A stretch of DNA of 64,000 nt from an uncultured Acidimicrobiales bacterium (GCA_937922805.1 CALAJV010000013.1:1-64000); one strand, 5' to 3'. Positions 45,974-55,373 are shown, counted from the stretch's first letter. Notes: a model not told the origin generated them from the sequence alone. Made by a program: numbers and translations.

Positions 45974-46519
45974 TTAGAGAAAGTCGATAATTTGTCGCAG
46001 GTCGCTTAAACCAATCTCGGCAGTAGCCAGATCAAGCTCATACTGCACGACCTGCTTTTCGAACTCGACGACCAAGTCTCGGTCTCCGGCCCGCTGTGCG
46101 ACTCCGGCCGCTCGACGATAAACGACAATCGCCTCCAGTGCTTGGTCTCGGTCGTGAGACAAGATTTCTGTACTCCGGTAAGCCCGGTCGGTCGATGTTT
46201 GTTTTGGCGCCGAGTCGTACCAAACCTGAATTGCTTCGTCCTGGATCTCGTGTTTCGAGATCATGGCCGAAATCAGTTGTTGGATCTCCGCCAATGCGGT
46301 CACCGCTTGTTGATGGCTCGGTAGCGTTCGAAGTTTCGATTCTTGTATTGCTACCAGGCGACGACCGCCGGCGGTTCCGTCGTTGCCGGGTTGTGACTCA
46401 TCGGGAACTGACCGGCTGTCTTGGCAGATTGGCGTTACTGAAGCGATCTTCTCCGGCTGTCTCGGCGGCTCATAGCTATGGCCAAAGAGCCCCGACTGGC
46501 CACACCGATCCATCGTCAT
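45974..46519 (-). CDS. small helical protein of unknown function
   Basis: From ATG 46519 the product has 181 residues, and GGCGG seven bases before it supports this start. The frame is open to a TTG at 46579, which would add a CGGCH segment, so a heme-c-like reading depends on that doubtful start. The body has a polar head with SYEPPRQPEKI, then helical stretches (HQQAVTALAEIQQLISAMIS and LVVEFEKQVVQYELDLATAE) likely to form a coiled coil. No membrane segment or family recognised. It lies between the DGDG-repeat protein gene and the DUF2236 operon, same strand. Confidence 0.6.
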   Translation of the reverse strand: MTMDRCGQSGLFGHSYEPPRQPEKIASVTPICQDSRSVPDESQPGNDGTAGGRRLVAIQESKLRTLPSHQQAVTALAEIQQLISAMISKHEIQDEAIQVWYDSAPKQTSTDRAYRSTEILSHDRDQALEAIVVYRRAAGVAQRAGDRDLVVEFEKQVVQYELDLATAEIGLSDLRQIIDFL

Positions 46520-46739
46520 GTGACAACCGCCACAATTGCGTTTTCGCTGCACATTCTTACCATGTGATGCACTCCCCAACCCCCTGCAACCGCTGAAATT
46601 AGCCGGTGTTCCATCTGGTTAGTCGACACACCCATCAGCCGGTTATTTGGTTCCCAAAACAACTGACTTTTTTGACCGGCAGCCCTGGGAGGCAATTGGT
46701 CGGGTAATTACCTATGCAGGACCGCCGAGATCTTCAGAA

Positions 46740-47936
46740 CTAGTCGATACTCACTTGCGAGAATTCGCCGTCGATATACCGCTCTAAGAACGAGTCAGCC
46801 TTGAGCATCAAATCACACTCATTCAGATTTCTGGTTAGGTGAGGAAGGCAATATTCATTGCCATCTTCATTAAGCAAAGGGACTGTCACCCCATCACGAA
46901 TAATCGAACTATCGTTCGGGTCTTCGAATTGAGCAATATCGTCGCTAGCTATAAAGATGAACGACGGCCCCTTTGACGGCTCTAAATCGCAGGTGTTAAA
47001 GCTGTTGGTTTGGATGCAATTCTCGTTACCGGCGCTATCAAACAGCGGCACGTGGATGCCGCCTTGAGTGGCAGAATCGTTGTTAGGGATTGCAACCGAT
47101 TGGGGCCCTTCGAACTCTCCTTGTGGCGAGGTTTGAGAAATAGCGTCACCGGTGATCGGGTCGACTTCTGATAGCCGACCTAAGCCACGCACCTGATCGT
47201 AACGTTCCCCATCAGGACACTCGAAGATCCCGTAACTGACTTCACCACAATCCAATACGTCGACTCCGTCGATCCAACAACCTTCGTTGGTCAGTGGGTT
47301 CACTCCCCACGCTGGTAGTTCGCCACCTTCGTCGGTGCATTGATCGGTTGCTCGATTGGCGACGTCTAGGTCGACCGCCAAGGAACTTGGCGTAGAATCT
47401 TCGTTCGACTTTTGCGGTGACAGTGGCATCTCTTTAGCAACGCTGCTCGACAGCTCTGGCAGTTCGCATCCCTCGTTAAACGCAGGATTGAAGCCGCGTC
47501 GATCACCGTCGCCATCATCGCGGCAGAGTTCTGCTGGGTTGGTTCCTGGGATTAGACAACCATGGTTTGTTTCAAGGTTGACTCCCCAACCGTCGCCATC
47601 TCCTTCATCAACACAAAGTGTCGTGGGTGTTTCGGCATCGGATGGTGCCATCGCTCCAAGGGTGGCAAGGCCGCTAATACCGGCGGCGGCAGCAGCCGTA
47701 ATCGCCACTTTGCGACCTCGCCCGGTTCGGGCTGGTGGGCAGGTGGTGTTCCCCTCTGCGACGTAACGGGCAAAGTGGAGCTCTGCATCGCTAGCTAAGT
47801 CAGCTTCAATTACAACAGCGTTCGAAGGGGCGAATTCGTCATCGGCGTCGCCGTGCTGCGGTGCTGAGTTCTCGGCGAGGTCCTTGCGAGCCCGCTCTTG
47901 ACCCGACACGAGATCGGTCCAGGTCTGTGAATACAT
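46740..47936 (-). CDS. exported protein with Cys-flanked DGDG repeats
   Basis: A 398-residue protein. A hydrophilic head of about 70 residues ends in GRGRK and is followed by a signal-like segment (VAITAAAAAGISGLATLGA). Three similar units follow: LCVDEGDGDGWGVNLETNHG then CLI, LCRDDGDGDRRGFNPAFNEG then CEL, and CTDEGGELPAWGVNPLTNEG then CWI. Each has Cys at both ends around an acidic, possibly calcium-binding, loop. The rest is Asp/Ser-rich, with two related segments (IHVPLFDSAGNENCIQTNSF and VTVPLLNEDGNEYCLPHLTR). AGGAG before the ATG supports the start. Layout resembles that of the large DDGY protein. Family unknown. Confidence 0.75.
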   Translation of the reverse strand: MYSQTWTDLVSGQERARKDLAENSAPQHGDADDEFAPSNAVVIEADLASDAELHFARYVAEGNTTCPPARTGRGRKVAITAAAAAGISGLATLGAMAPSDAETPTTLCVDEGDGDGWGVNLETNHGCLIPGTNPAELCRDDGDGDRRGFNPAFNEGCELPELSSSVAKEMPLSPQKSNEDSTPSSLAVDLDVANRATDQCTDEGGELPAWGVNPLTNEGCWIDGVDVLDCGEVSYGIFECPDGERYDQVRGLGRLSEVDPITGDAISQTSPQGEFEGPQSVAIPNNDSATQGGIHVPLFDSAGNENCIQTNSFNTCDLEPSKGPSFIFIASDDIAQFEDPNDSSIIRDGVTVPLLNEDGNEYCLPHLTRNLNECDLMLKADSFLERYIDGEFSQVSID

Positions 47937-48062
47937 TAGTTACTCCTGTGGATACTTGTTAACCACTTAGTCGCTTGGGCCCCTCGGACCGGGGGACAGA
48001 AACGAACCGAAGCAACATTGCCGATTCTGCCGCCGTTCCACGTCTATGCGAGACTCGGACCT

Positions 48063-48560
48063 ATGGCTCGGGTAGAAGCAAAGGTCGTTGTTCCAGTCGC
48101 CGCTGACATCGCGTTTGCTGTTTCACAAACGTCGGGTGAAATCCGCTACCGGTGGGACACGTTTGTAAAATCGCAACGTCACCTTGATGGTGCTCAGACG
48201 GCGGCCAAAGGAGTTCGAACCGAAACAATCTCGAAGCACCGTATTCGAATGGTTTCAGAATACGCATCGTTCAAACCTCCAAAACAAGTCGGCATGAGGA
48301 TGGTTGAGGGCCCATGGTTCTTCGACAAATTCGGCGGGGGCTGGATTTTCGATGATTTGGGCGACGGGACGACTGAGGCAACTTGGCGGTATACCTTCTC
48401 AATCAAACCGCGATGGCTAGCACCCCTAGCCGACCGAATCGGAAGAGTTGTTCTTGGCCGAGACATTGAGAAACGAATCGCCGGGTTCGCAGCCGGATGC
48501 GAGGATGAAGTTGTGGTGGCAGCGGCAATCGCCGCGGTAGCCAAGTGGGAGAAAAGCTAA
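48063..48560 (+). CDS. SRPBCC-superfamily protein
   Basis: 165 residues from ATG 48063 (a frame from 48018 adds only 15 residues). ARVEAKVVVPVAADIAFAVS, then IRYRWDTFVKS, and later GWIFDDLGDGTTEATWRYTF give the beta-helix-grip pattern of the SRPBCC/polyketide-cyclase-like superfamily, small proteins that hold hydrophobic ligands. The C-terminal helix DIEKRIAGFAAGCEDEVVVA fits. Ligand unknown. It is divergent from the DGDG-repeat protein gene and about 100 bases before the serine dehydratase gene. Confidence 0.78.
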   Translation: MARVEAKVVVPVAADIAFAVSQTSGEIRYRWDTFVKSQRHLDGAQTAAKGVRTETISKHRIRMVSEYASFKPPKQVGMRMVEGPWFFDKFGGGWIFDDLGDGTTEATWRYTFSIKPRWLAPLADRIGRVVLGRDIEKRIAGFAAGCEDEVVVAAAIAAVAKWEKS

Positions 48561-48561
48561 G

Positions 48562-48594
48562 CAGGCCAGATCCACAATCAGGCCAGATCCACAA
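48562..48594. repeat. tandem direct repeat of 16 bases
   Basis: CAGGCCAGATCCACAA occurs at 48562-48577 and 48579-48594, period 17. CCAGATCC within each copy can pair with GGATCTGG at 48628-48635. It lies just after the SRPBCC stop. Confidence 0.7.
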
Positions 48595-48604
48595 CACAAT
48601 GTGG
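48589..48604 (+). terminator. small hairpin after the SRPBCC gene
   Basis: CCACA (48589-48593) pairs with TGTGG (48600-48604), loop 6. Weak, without T run. Confidence 0.25.
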
Positions 48605-48667
48605 CAGCGGTGAAGCAATGCGTCGACGGATCTGGTATCGGCGAGCCTGATATGAGACTCTGGTCGA

Positions 48668-50257
48668 ATGGCCAATGGCGTCTTACCCTCAATTTTTAAT
48701 GATGTGATCGGGCCAGTCATGCGAGGCCCATCGAGTTCCCACTCGGCTGCTTCAGTCCGGATCGGGCTCTTACTTCACGACCTTTGCGGCGGACGCCCCG
48801 ACCGGGTCGCAATTGTCTATGACACACAGGGTTCGTTGGCCACCACTCACCAAAGCCAAGGAACCGACATGGGCTTGTACGGCGGTTTGCTCGGCATGGC
48901 AGCCGACGACGCACAGCTACCGCACGCGCCGGAGATGATTCGATCAGCTGGCACCGTAATCGAAATAGAAAAGACGCGCCTCGATGACAATCACCCGAAC
49001 ACATACCGAATAGAACTAGCAACCGGAACCGGCGAGCGAGAACAAGTCCATCAGGTTGTTGCTTTATCAACTGGCGGCGGGATGATCGAAATTATTGAAA
49101 TCGACCGAACCCCTGTTTCTTTGTTCGGAGATGCCGAAACCACTCTGGCTTGGTGCACCGACGGTGCAGTGGCCAATAACTGTGCCGCCGCTCTATCAGA
49201 CCGAGAAGGGATCGTTAGCGTTCACGTTGTCGGCGACCGCCCATACGCTCTCGTTATTCGAAGCGAGAAACGCCTAGATCAAACCACACTGGTCAAGCTA
49301 GGTGTTACTGATTCCGCCTTTTATGCTGTCCATCAACTACGCCGAGTCCTGCCAATTCCTACCAGCCAAGCAACGTCGGTTCCGTTCAATCACGCCAGCG
49401 AGATGCCTCGACCGAGTGAGCTAGTAATGAAGCCGCTTTCTGATTGGGCTATCGAGTATGAGACAGCCAGAAGCGGGTTCGCACCCGAGGAGGTTCTAAC
49501 CTACGCCAGCGACATGATCGGCGTTATGAGGGGATCAATCGACGCTGGCCTGTCGGGCACCGACTACGGGGATCGCATTCTCGGCCCTCAAGTTCAGCAA
49601 TTTCAAAAAAGGCGAGCCGAAGGCAAACTGCTGGACAGTGGCCTGCTGAACGACATGATCGTAAACGTCACCGCGCTTATGGAAGCGAAGAGCGCAATGG
49701 AGGTGATAGTGGCTGCTCCTACCGCCGGTGCCTGCGCCACTTTTCCTGGGGCCCTTGTAGCTGGAATAGATTCGGTTGGCGCAACCGACGAGGCGGCGGC
49801 CCGAGCTTTGCTCACTGGCGGCCTGATCGGTGTTTTTGTGGCCAACCGGTCGAGCTTCGCCGCAGAAGTTGGCGGTTGCCAGGCCGAGACCGGGGCCGGA
49901 GCTGCCATGGCGGCCGCGTCGTTGGTCGAGCTTGGTGGTGGTTCGGCCGACCGATCGTTGTCGGCGGCCAGCCAGTCGCTACAGAATGTCCTTGGACTAA
50001 TTTGTGACCCGGTTGCGAACCGAGTTGAGGCACCCTGTCTTGGACGAAACGTGTCCGGGGCAGCCAACGCGCTCAGTTGCGCCAATATGGCCCTAGCCGG
50101 GTACGACCATCTCATCCCATTTGATGAAGTGCTCGACGCTCACCGCCAAGTTAGCGAACTTATGGCCCGCGAACTTCGCTGCACCGGACTCGGTGGTTTG
50201 GCGGTAACGCCGACGGCACAGAAAATCGAATTGAGCCTAAAACCCGGTTCACGCTAG
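48668..50257 (+). CDS. sdaA: L-serine dehydratase, iron-sulfur type, single chain
   Basis: 529 residues combining the beta domain (VIGPVMRGPSSSHSAASVRI near the N-terminus) and the alpha domain. The alpha part has VAAPTAGACATFPGALVAG. The three Cys that bind the [4Fe-4S] cluster are in GGCQAETGAGAAMAA, LICDPVANRVEAPCLG (first Cys), and the Cys of EAPCLG. The enzyme converts L-serine to pyruvate and ammonia and is oxygen-sensitive. The longer-than-usual length (about 460 in E. coli) is spread through the middle (about 160-300). It is convergent with the DUF2207-like gene. Confidence 0.92.
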   Translation: MANGVLPSIFNDVIGPVMRGPSSSHSAASVRIGLLLHDLCGGRPDRVAIVYDTQGSLATTHQSQGTDMGLYGGLLGMAADDAQLPHAPEMIRSAGTVIEIEKTRLDDNHPNTYRIELATGTGEREQVHQVVALSTGGGMIEIIEIDRTPVSLFGDAETTLAWCTDGAVANNCAAALSDREGIVSVHVVGDRPYALVIRSEKRLDQTTLVKLGVTDSAFYAVHQLRRVLPIPTSQATSVPFNHASEMPRPSELVMKPLSDWAIEYETARSGFAPEEVLTYASDMIGVMRGSIDAGLSGTDYGDRILGPQVQQFQKRRAEGKLLDSGLLNDMIVNVTALMEAKSAMEVIVAAPTAGACATFPGALVAGIDSVGATDEAAARALLTGGLIGVFVANRSSFAAEVGGCQAETGAGAAMAAASLVELGGGSADRSLSAASQSLQNVLGLICDPVANRVEAPCLGRNVSGAANALSCANMALAGYDHLIPFDEVLDAHRQVSELMARELRCTGLGGLAVTPTAQKIELSLKPGSR

Positions 50258-50286
50258 CCCAGCCATGGTGTGTGGCCGGACTGGCA

Positions 50287-53007
50287 TCATGTCGGGGACC
50301 GAGGTTCGACCTTTTCGACGTCAGCCGCAGAGTTGATTTGAGTACCGGCACCATCTGGCATATCTGCCTTACCGTCCTGGTCGATCAGATCATCGAGGGA
50401 CGGAGCTGGTGGTTGGGTAGCAGCTTCGGGCTGTGGAGTTGTTGGTGGGCTTGGCGGCATAGCGGGCCCATCTGGTTTCTTGGATTCGCCAACGACGTCA
50501 TCGTCAGAAGAAGCATCTTCTCCGATCGTCACTGGCAGCAACGTCTTCATCTCCTCCTGGCTGCCAGCTACTTCGATCGCATTAGCTTCAGTTGACGGTG
50601 AGTCAACGCCGGGCACTGGTTCAATCGGTGCAACTTGTGTTGCCTCAACCGACAGCGGCCCGGTAGTAGGAAACGGGCCGGTAGGTGCTGAGCCGGGAGG
50701 AGCGGGCGGCATAGGAGGCATTGCCGGTTGAGCATTCTTGGGGTTCGACCCAGGCATGTCGGATTCCGGTGGCACCGGTGTCCCAAATGGAGTTTGAGGC
50801 ATCGGCGGAGAACTCGCAGTTGACGTAGAGGAATCAGGCATCGGGGGGTCGGCTGCAACTGCCGCAGGGGTTGCCGGGTCGGCAGATGGTGGTGTCGACA
50901 ACTCCGTTACCGCTCCATCGGCCGCTAAAGCCGGAGGCATACCCGGACTCACCGGAGCCGGAGGCATACCTGGTTGGCTAGAAGATGTGGCGGGCGTCGG
51001 GGGGACAGTCTCGTCGGATAACGGCACAGTGGTAGCCGCCGGTGTGGGTGTTTCGGACATCGAGTCAGGTGCGTCGGGCAGCGGCGCTGTTGCTGCCCAA
51101 GGTGCTCCCGACTCAGGAGGCAGAACTTGCCCGCTGGCTAATGGCGATGTCGGAGTTGGTGGTGTTGGTGGAAATTCAGGCGAAGGTGCCATAGGAGGCG
51201 AATTGGCTGCACTGGTTGGGATCGTGTCAACCGTTTTTCGTCCGGTAAGTTTTTTGCCGAAGAAGATTCCCGCGACAGCTAACCCGATCAAAGCTAGTAG
51301 CCCGAGCCCAACTAGAAGAACAGTCCCGAGTAAACTCCCGCTCAATTCTGCATCCCGGTCGGCCACATTGTTTCGAGCGACTTGAATGTCATCGACGGTC
51401 TGGGCATTGTCCCACTCTTGGCCGAGAGGTACTGAGGTGTCCTCTCCTTGTTCTTCGGCCTTGGCGATGACAAGATCTCGCTCGTCCAATACCGATGAGG
51501 CCTCAACCATCAAGGCGTCGGCGTCACTGAAGTTCCAGTTAGTCATTGCCGTTCGAATACCTAGTGGAACTGAGCCGGCGCGACGTTCGATCTCTTCGTA
51601 TCTGGCCACAGATTCGTTTCGAACCCGAAGCTCGCCAATCTCCTGATCATCCAAGAGGTACTTTTCGAACAACTCTGGAGCGCCCGTTGCTCCACCCCGT
51701 CGTTCAACCAGATCCAAGAATCGCCGCCAGTCGTTCTCAATTGTTGCCACCGGTTCAGCGTCAGCAGAACCGACGTAGGCGGTCTCGTTACTTCTGGCCA
51801 TTCCGATGGTTGCGCCCAGAGCGTCGTGACCTATTTCGTTGCTAATCTCTCGCATGAACCAAAAGGCTTGGGCGTCGTCAAACGATTGTGCCGTTGGCGG
51901 ATTGCCAGGACTCGCCGGCCGCCTGCCTGACGCTCGTAATGCTTCGGCTCCAAGATCGATAGCCAGTCCGGTGTTTATTTCGTCGCCGCTAAACGGCCCA
52001 GTTGCCACCCACTGTCGAGCCAGCGTCGCCGCAATACTGGTCTCGTTGAAATCGCGGGGAATTTCGACGCTTGTCAACGGTCCGGATTGTCCCCACTCGT
52101 CGAACCGAGCGTCACCAGTTTGCTGAAATGAAGCGGCTTGGATCGGTGAATCTTCTCCGGTTAGCGATTCCAATTCAGCCATGACGTCGGAAATTAGCGT
52201 GCTGGTGTCTTCGCTCCATTGGCTGTCATCGGGGGGACTGACAACTTCGATCATTGGATAGGACTCGACCTTGGCTCGATCGAGGCCGTTCTCATCCGAC
52301 CCGCTCCAGTCCATGAAAATGAGATCGGTGAACTGGCCGGTCTCTTCGCTCTCGGTGAACTCGTATCGTTGACGACCCGCTTCGCTCGTCGACTTTGAGA
52401 AATCAAGATTTCGGGGCGAAGACAAGTCGAATGAGGCCGGGGCAGTTACTAGCAGCTGGACATTTTCGAAGTTGCAGCAGACGATGATAGAAAGATCGAT
52501 GTAGGCGGCGTTTATTCGCCGCTTGCTGTCTTGATCGTCTGGGGCATACGAGGGAAGCGAATAGGCAATGTCGACTACTCGTGTTTGTCCGTAGTTCAAG
52601 TTCGTCGGATACTGAACCGACAGAATGTCGATCCCGACTTCTTTAACTGACTCCTCGACCGAATACTCGAGATCGTCGCCGTTGGATTTGATGGAGAGAT
52701 TTTCTGCGTCGGTCGGCACCCAAACGGTCTGACCAGTCCAAAAGTATCGAGTGATTGTGGTCCGCCCACGAGTCGAACCTTTGACGTTTGCCACCGTGAT
52801 CGATTCGGCTACATCGACTTTTCCACCATTAGCATCGATGTCGTAGGTGGCGTCCAAGCTGACGATCCGCTGGTCAGTCTCAGCTTCGTTATCTTGGCCT
52901 TGCGCTGGGTTGGCGAAACCCACAGTCAAACAGAACGAGAGCGCCAGGCTCAGTCCAACGATAAAGGCGACGAATCGCTCTGTTCGAAGACCTAATCCTG
53001 TCCTCAT
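50287..53007 (-). CDS. DUF2207-like membrane protein with long Pro-rich tail
   Basis: 906 residues from ATG 53007, the start with GGAAGGG upstream. A longer frame to 53190 would bury the signal peptide. A signal peptide (FIVGLSLALSFCLTVGFA) leads to an outer region whose first 200 residues match DUF2207: VSLDATYDIDANGGKVDVAE, then SITVANVKGSTRGRTTITRY. A helical part follows, with GHDALGATIGMARS. One membrane segment lies at about 570-595 (LLGTVLLVGLGLLALIGLAV). The last 300 residues are Pro/Ala/Thr/Ser-rich (for example QPAMPPMPPAPPGSAPTGPF) and should be cytoplasmic. Function unknown. DUF2207 proteins often have more membrane segments. Confidence 0.75.
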   Translation of the reverse strand: MRTGLGLRTERFVAFIVGLSLALSFCLTVGFANPAQGQDNEAETDQRIVSLDATYDIDANGGKVDVAESITVANVKGSTRGRTTITRYFWTGQTVWVPTDAENLSIKSNGDDLEYSVEESVKEVGIDILSVQYPTNLNYGQTRVVDIAYSLPSYAPDDQDSKRRINAAYIDLSIIVCCNFENVQLLVTAPASFDLSSPRNLDFSKSTSEAGRQRYEFTESEETGQFTDLIFMDWSGSDENGLDRAKVESYPMIEVVSPPDDSQWSEDTSTLISDVMAELESLTGEDSPIQAASFQQTGDARFDEWGQSGPLTSVEIPRDFNETSIAATLARQWVATGPFSGDEINTGLAIDLGAEALRASGRRPASPGNPPTAQSFDDAQAFWFMREISNEIGHDALGATIGMARSNETAYVGSADAEPVATIENDWRRFLDLVERRGGATGAPELFEKYLLDDQEIGELRVRNESVARYEEIERRAGSVPLGIRTAMTNWNFSDADALMVEASSVLDERDLVIAKAEEQGEDTSVPLGQEWDNAQTVDDIQVARNNVADRDAELSGSLLGTVLLVGLGLLALIGLAVAGIFFGKKLTGRKTVDTIPTSAANSPPMAPSPEFPPTPPTPTSPLASGQVLPPESGAPWAATAPLPDAPDSMSETPTPAATTVPLSDETVPPTPATSSSQPGMPPAPVSPGMPPALAADGAVTELSTPPSADPATPAAVAADPPMPDSSTSTASSPPMPQTPFGTPVPPESDMPGSNPKNAQPAMPPMPPAPPGSAPTGPFPTTGPLSVEATQVAPIEPVPGVDSPSTEANAIEVAGSQEEMKTLLPVTIGEDASSDDDVVGESKKPDGPAMPPSPPTTPQPEAATQPPAPSLDDLIDQDGKADMPDGAGTQINSAADVEKVEPRSPT

Positions 53008-53272
53008 TTTGTGGTGCCCTTCCAATAACTCGTCGGACCTGGTTTGTTCCACCCGATCGACAGAAAGACGACGCCCACACCGTCGCGCTCTCGCCCTCGC
53101 AAAAACTATATCCGAGATATCTAACCGAAACTGGGCGAGGGACCGGGGAGAAGTCCCCATAGCAGGCAGATACGGCAATTGGCCTCTCACTCAGTTTGAG
53201 ATCGAACCCTTCTTTGTCAAGCGTAGTGGCTGATGCCTCTGTGCATCGGCTATCTTTAGTCCATCACCAAAT

Positions 53273-53343
53273 GCGGGTGTAGCTCAATGGTAGAGCGCTA
53301 GCTTCCCAAGCTAGACACGCGAGTTCGATTCTCGTCACCCGCT
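53273..53343 (+). tRNA. tRNA-Gly (anticodon CCC)
   Basis: The plus strand begins GCGGGTGTAGCTCAATGGTA and folds as a cloverleaf. Acceptor GCGGGTG pairs with CACCCGC, and the D arm is GCTC/GAGC. The anticodon stem CTAGC/GCTAG holds loop TTCCCAA, so the anticodon is CCC. The T arm GCGAG/CTCGT encloses TTCGATT, and the discriminator is T. CCA is not encoded. Confidence 0.96.
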
Positions 53344-53396
53344 CAAACCCTGGTTGTATGCGAATATGGACTGGCGATGTATGGCGGTGCGGAGCC

Positions 53397-55373
53397 TCAG
53401 CTCTCAATCCCAACCAAAGTGTTCGGCAAAATTTGCGCAGCCAAACATACGCCGTCTGCGCAGTCGGAATCCGGGTCTTCAAACGGAGCCGCTCCGTTTT
53501 TCATGTCGACAATGACTTGATCGGGGGTTAACCATGGGTTCTGCGACCAATAAATGGCGGCTGCTCCAGTAACGACTGGGGCCGCTATCGACGTTCCGCT
53601 GCTCGAAACCCAACCACCGGTAAAATCGTTGGCAGTCAGCGTTCGGTCGGCGGCATAGAGATCTATACACGGCCCGCTGTTGGAATGCGCGGGACGGTCA
53701 CCCGGCTTGGTGATTGATCCGACTGTCAGCTGATGGTCAACAACACCGGCTGGCGAATAGTCGCAGGCGTCAGCGCCGTCGTTCCCGGCAGAAGTAACCA
53801 CCAGCACTCCGGCATCGTTTAGCGCGCTAATTCGTTGGGCGTACGCTCCACCGTCTTTGACGTCCACTCCGATGCTCATGTTGACGATCGCCCGACGGTT
53901 GCTTGTACGGTTCTGTTCAGCGATCCAATCCAAGCTTGCCAGCAGATCATCTTGGGAACCGGTATAGCCAAAGCCTGTTGATCCGTCTTCGTACCTAAGT
54001 TCGTGGCAAAATAGTGCTTCGACCGGAACGATCGTTACCCCAGAGGCAACACCGTGGTCGACTGACGACACCAGCCCAGCTACCTTCGTTCCGTGTGATG
54101 GGCCACAGCTGGCCGAGTCAAGAGGTCCACTAATTATGTTCGTCTCAACCTGGCCCTCGGCAACGCGGACGAGCGGTTCACCGTCCTCGGCCAAAGCCAT
54201 GGCGAGATTGTTCTCGAGCTGCCTCGTTTGGCTGTTTCCGCCGGCGAACCCGTTGATGCTGCTGACGCCAGCTTGAACGTTCACACCATCGAACGCATTG
54301 TGATCGATATCGACCACCGAATCGAGAACATAGACCGTGACACCTCGGCCATCGCCACCCGGGCGATATTCGCAGTTTCCGTCTTGCCCATCGAGAAATA
54401 ACCTCCAATCGTCAGCCGAGGCTCTGCAGTTCGGTTCCCACGGTGAACGAGTCAGTTCTAGTCCAGATCCGAGGGCGGCAACTGCGCCTCCAAACGCGTC
54501 GTGCACGCTCTCGTCTGGCTCTTGTTCGACCCACCTATTTATCGTGACCGGGTCAGTGGTTCCGCTAAACTGGCGGGGTTCTCCATCGTCGAAACTTGCT
54601 ACTGAGAAAGAGTCGTCCGGTCCAGCAAGCGGGCCGACCCATTTGGTTTCGGCCCCGACCGTGTCTACATAGTTGCCGTTGTGGTAGATGTTGTAGCCAG
54701 CGATAGTTCCCGAGTTACTGACCGACGGCGACCAACGCAGAACTACCCCATCGGGGCTATTCGTAGCTCGAACGTTCGTCGGCATCGACGGACGCTGGGC
54801 CTCGACGGGAGGATCGCCTTCATCGCCACCTATATCGACTTGGGGTGGCCGAAAGAAATCACCGGCGGTAAACGGATCGACTAGAGGAACTGAATCGGAT
54901 TCGTTCGAAGGTAACGCCACCTCAGGCTCGGTTACGCTGGTGCGTTCAGGGTCGACAGCCGTAGTCACGTTTTGGGCCGGGTCCGAGTGCACGCTGAAAT
55001 GCTGTTTCGTCGCATCAAAACTTGTGACCGTGTACTCGTTGCCGTCGACACCATCAATATCGGTCCAATTAGTGGCGGCGCCTTCAACGGTAGCCACGTA
55101 GTCGTCTCCGCGGTAGATGTTGTAGCCACCGATCTCGGTGTTGGCCGAAGCTGGGGCCCAGCTGATCGTTACCCCAGATGACAAACGTTGTAGTTCCACC
55201 GAAGTCGGAGGGTTCAACAAGGGCGCGTTGTCGCTAGTAGCACCGCCACTATCATCAAGCGGCAAAGTCGATTGGCTATCACTATCGGTGTCAGCCGCCG
55301 CTGGGCCAGCCAATGCCACCGTGGCTGCTAATGCCAGGGCCGCCGTCGCTGATTTTTTGGTACGCCACTTCAT
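53397..55373 (-). CDS. exported subtilisin-like serine protease with two Fn3-like domains
   Basis: 658 residues from ATG 55373, just before a classic signal peptide (SATAALALAATVALAGPAAA). Two fibronectin type III-like domains follow (about 55-145 and 195-290), seen in GVTISWAPASANTEIGGYNI and DGVVLRWSPSVSNSGTIAGY. The peptidase S8 domain (about 330-650) has the catalytic Asp in VTVYVLDSVVDIDHNAFDG, His in CGPSHGTKVAGLVSS and Ser in SSSGTSIAAPVVTGAAAI. Asn of the oxyanion hole is in VTSAGNDGADACDYSP. No sortase or anchor motif is visible at the C-terminus, so it is probably released. A longer frame to 55439 exists. Placed between tRNA-Gly and the YibE/F gene. Confidence 0.9.
   Translation of the reverse strand: MKWRTKKSATAALALAATVALAGPAAADTDSDSQSTLPLDDSGGATSDNAPLLNPPTSVELQRLSSGVTISWAPASANTEIGGYNIYRGDDYVATVEGAATNWTDIDGVDGNEYTVTSFDATKQHFSVHSDPAQNVTTAVDPERTSVTEPEVALPSNESDSVPLVDPFTAGDFFRPPQVDIGGDEGDPPVEAQRPSMPTNVRATNSPDGVVLRWSPSVSNSGTIAGYNIYHNGNYVDTVGAETKWVGPLAGPDDSFSVASFDDGEPRQFSGTTDPVTINRWVEQEPDESVHDAFGGAVAALGSGLELTRSPWEPNCRASADDWRLFLDGQDGNCEYRPGGDGRGVTVYVLDSVVDIDHNAFDGVNVQAGVSSINGFAGGNSQTRQLENNLAMALAEDGEPLVRVAEGQVETNIISGPLDSASCGPSHGTKVAGLVSSVDHGVASGVTIVPVEALFCHELRYEDGSTGFGYTGSQDDLLASLDWIAEQNRTSNRRAIVNMSIGVDVKDGGAYAQRISALNDAGVLVVTSAGNDGADACDYSPAGVVDHQLTVGSITKPGDRPAHSNSGPCIDLYAADRTLTANDFTGGWVSSSGTSIAAPVVTGAAAIYWSQNPWLTPDQVIVDMKNGAAPFEDPDSDCADGVCLAAQILPNTLVGIES

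Noticed and set aside
46519..46579. c-type cytochrome motif (CGGCH) at the head of the small helical protein
   Set aside because: Only present if translation starts at a weak TTG, with no signal peptide before it.
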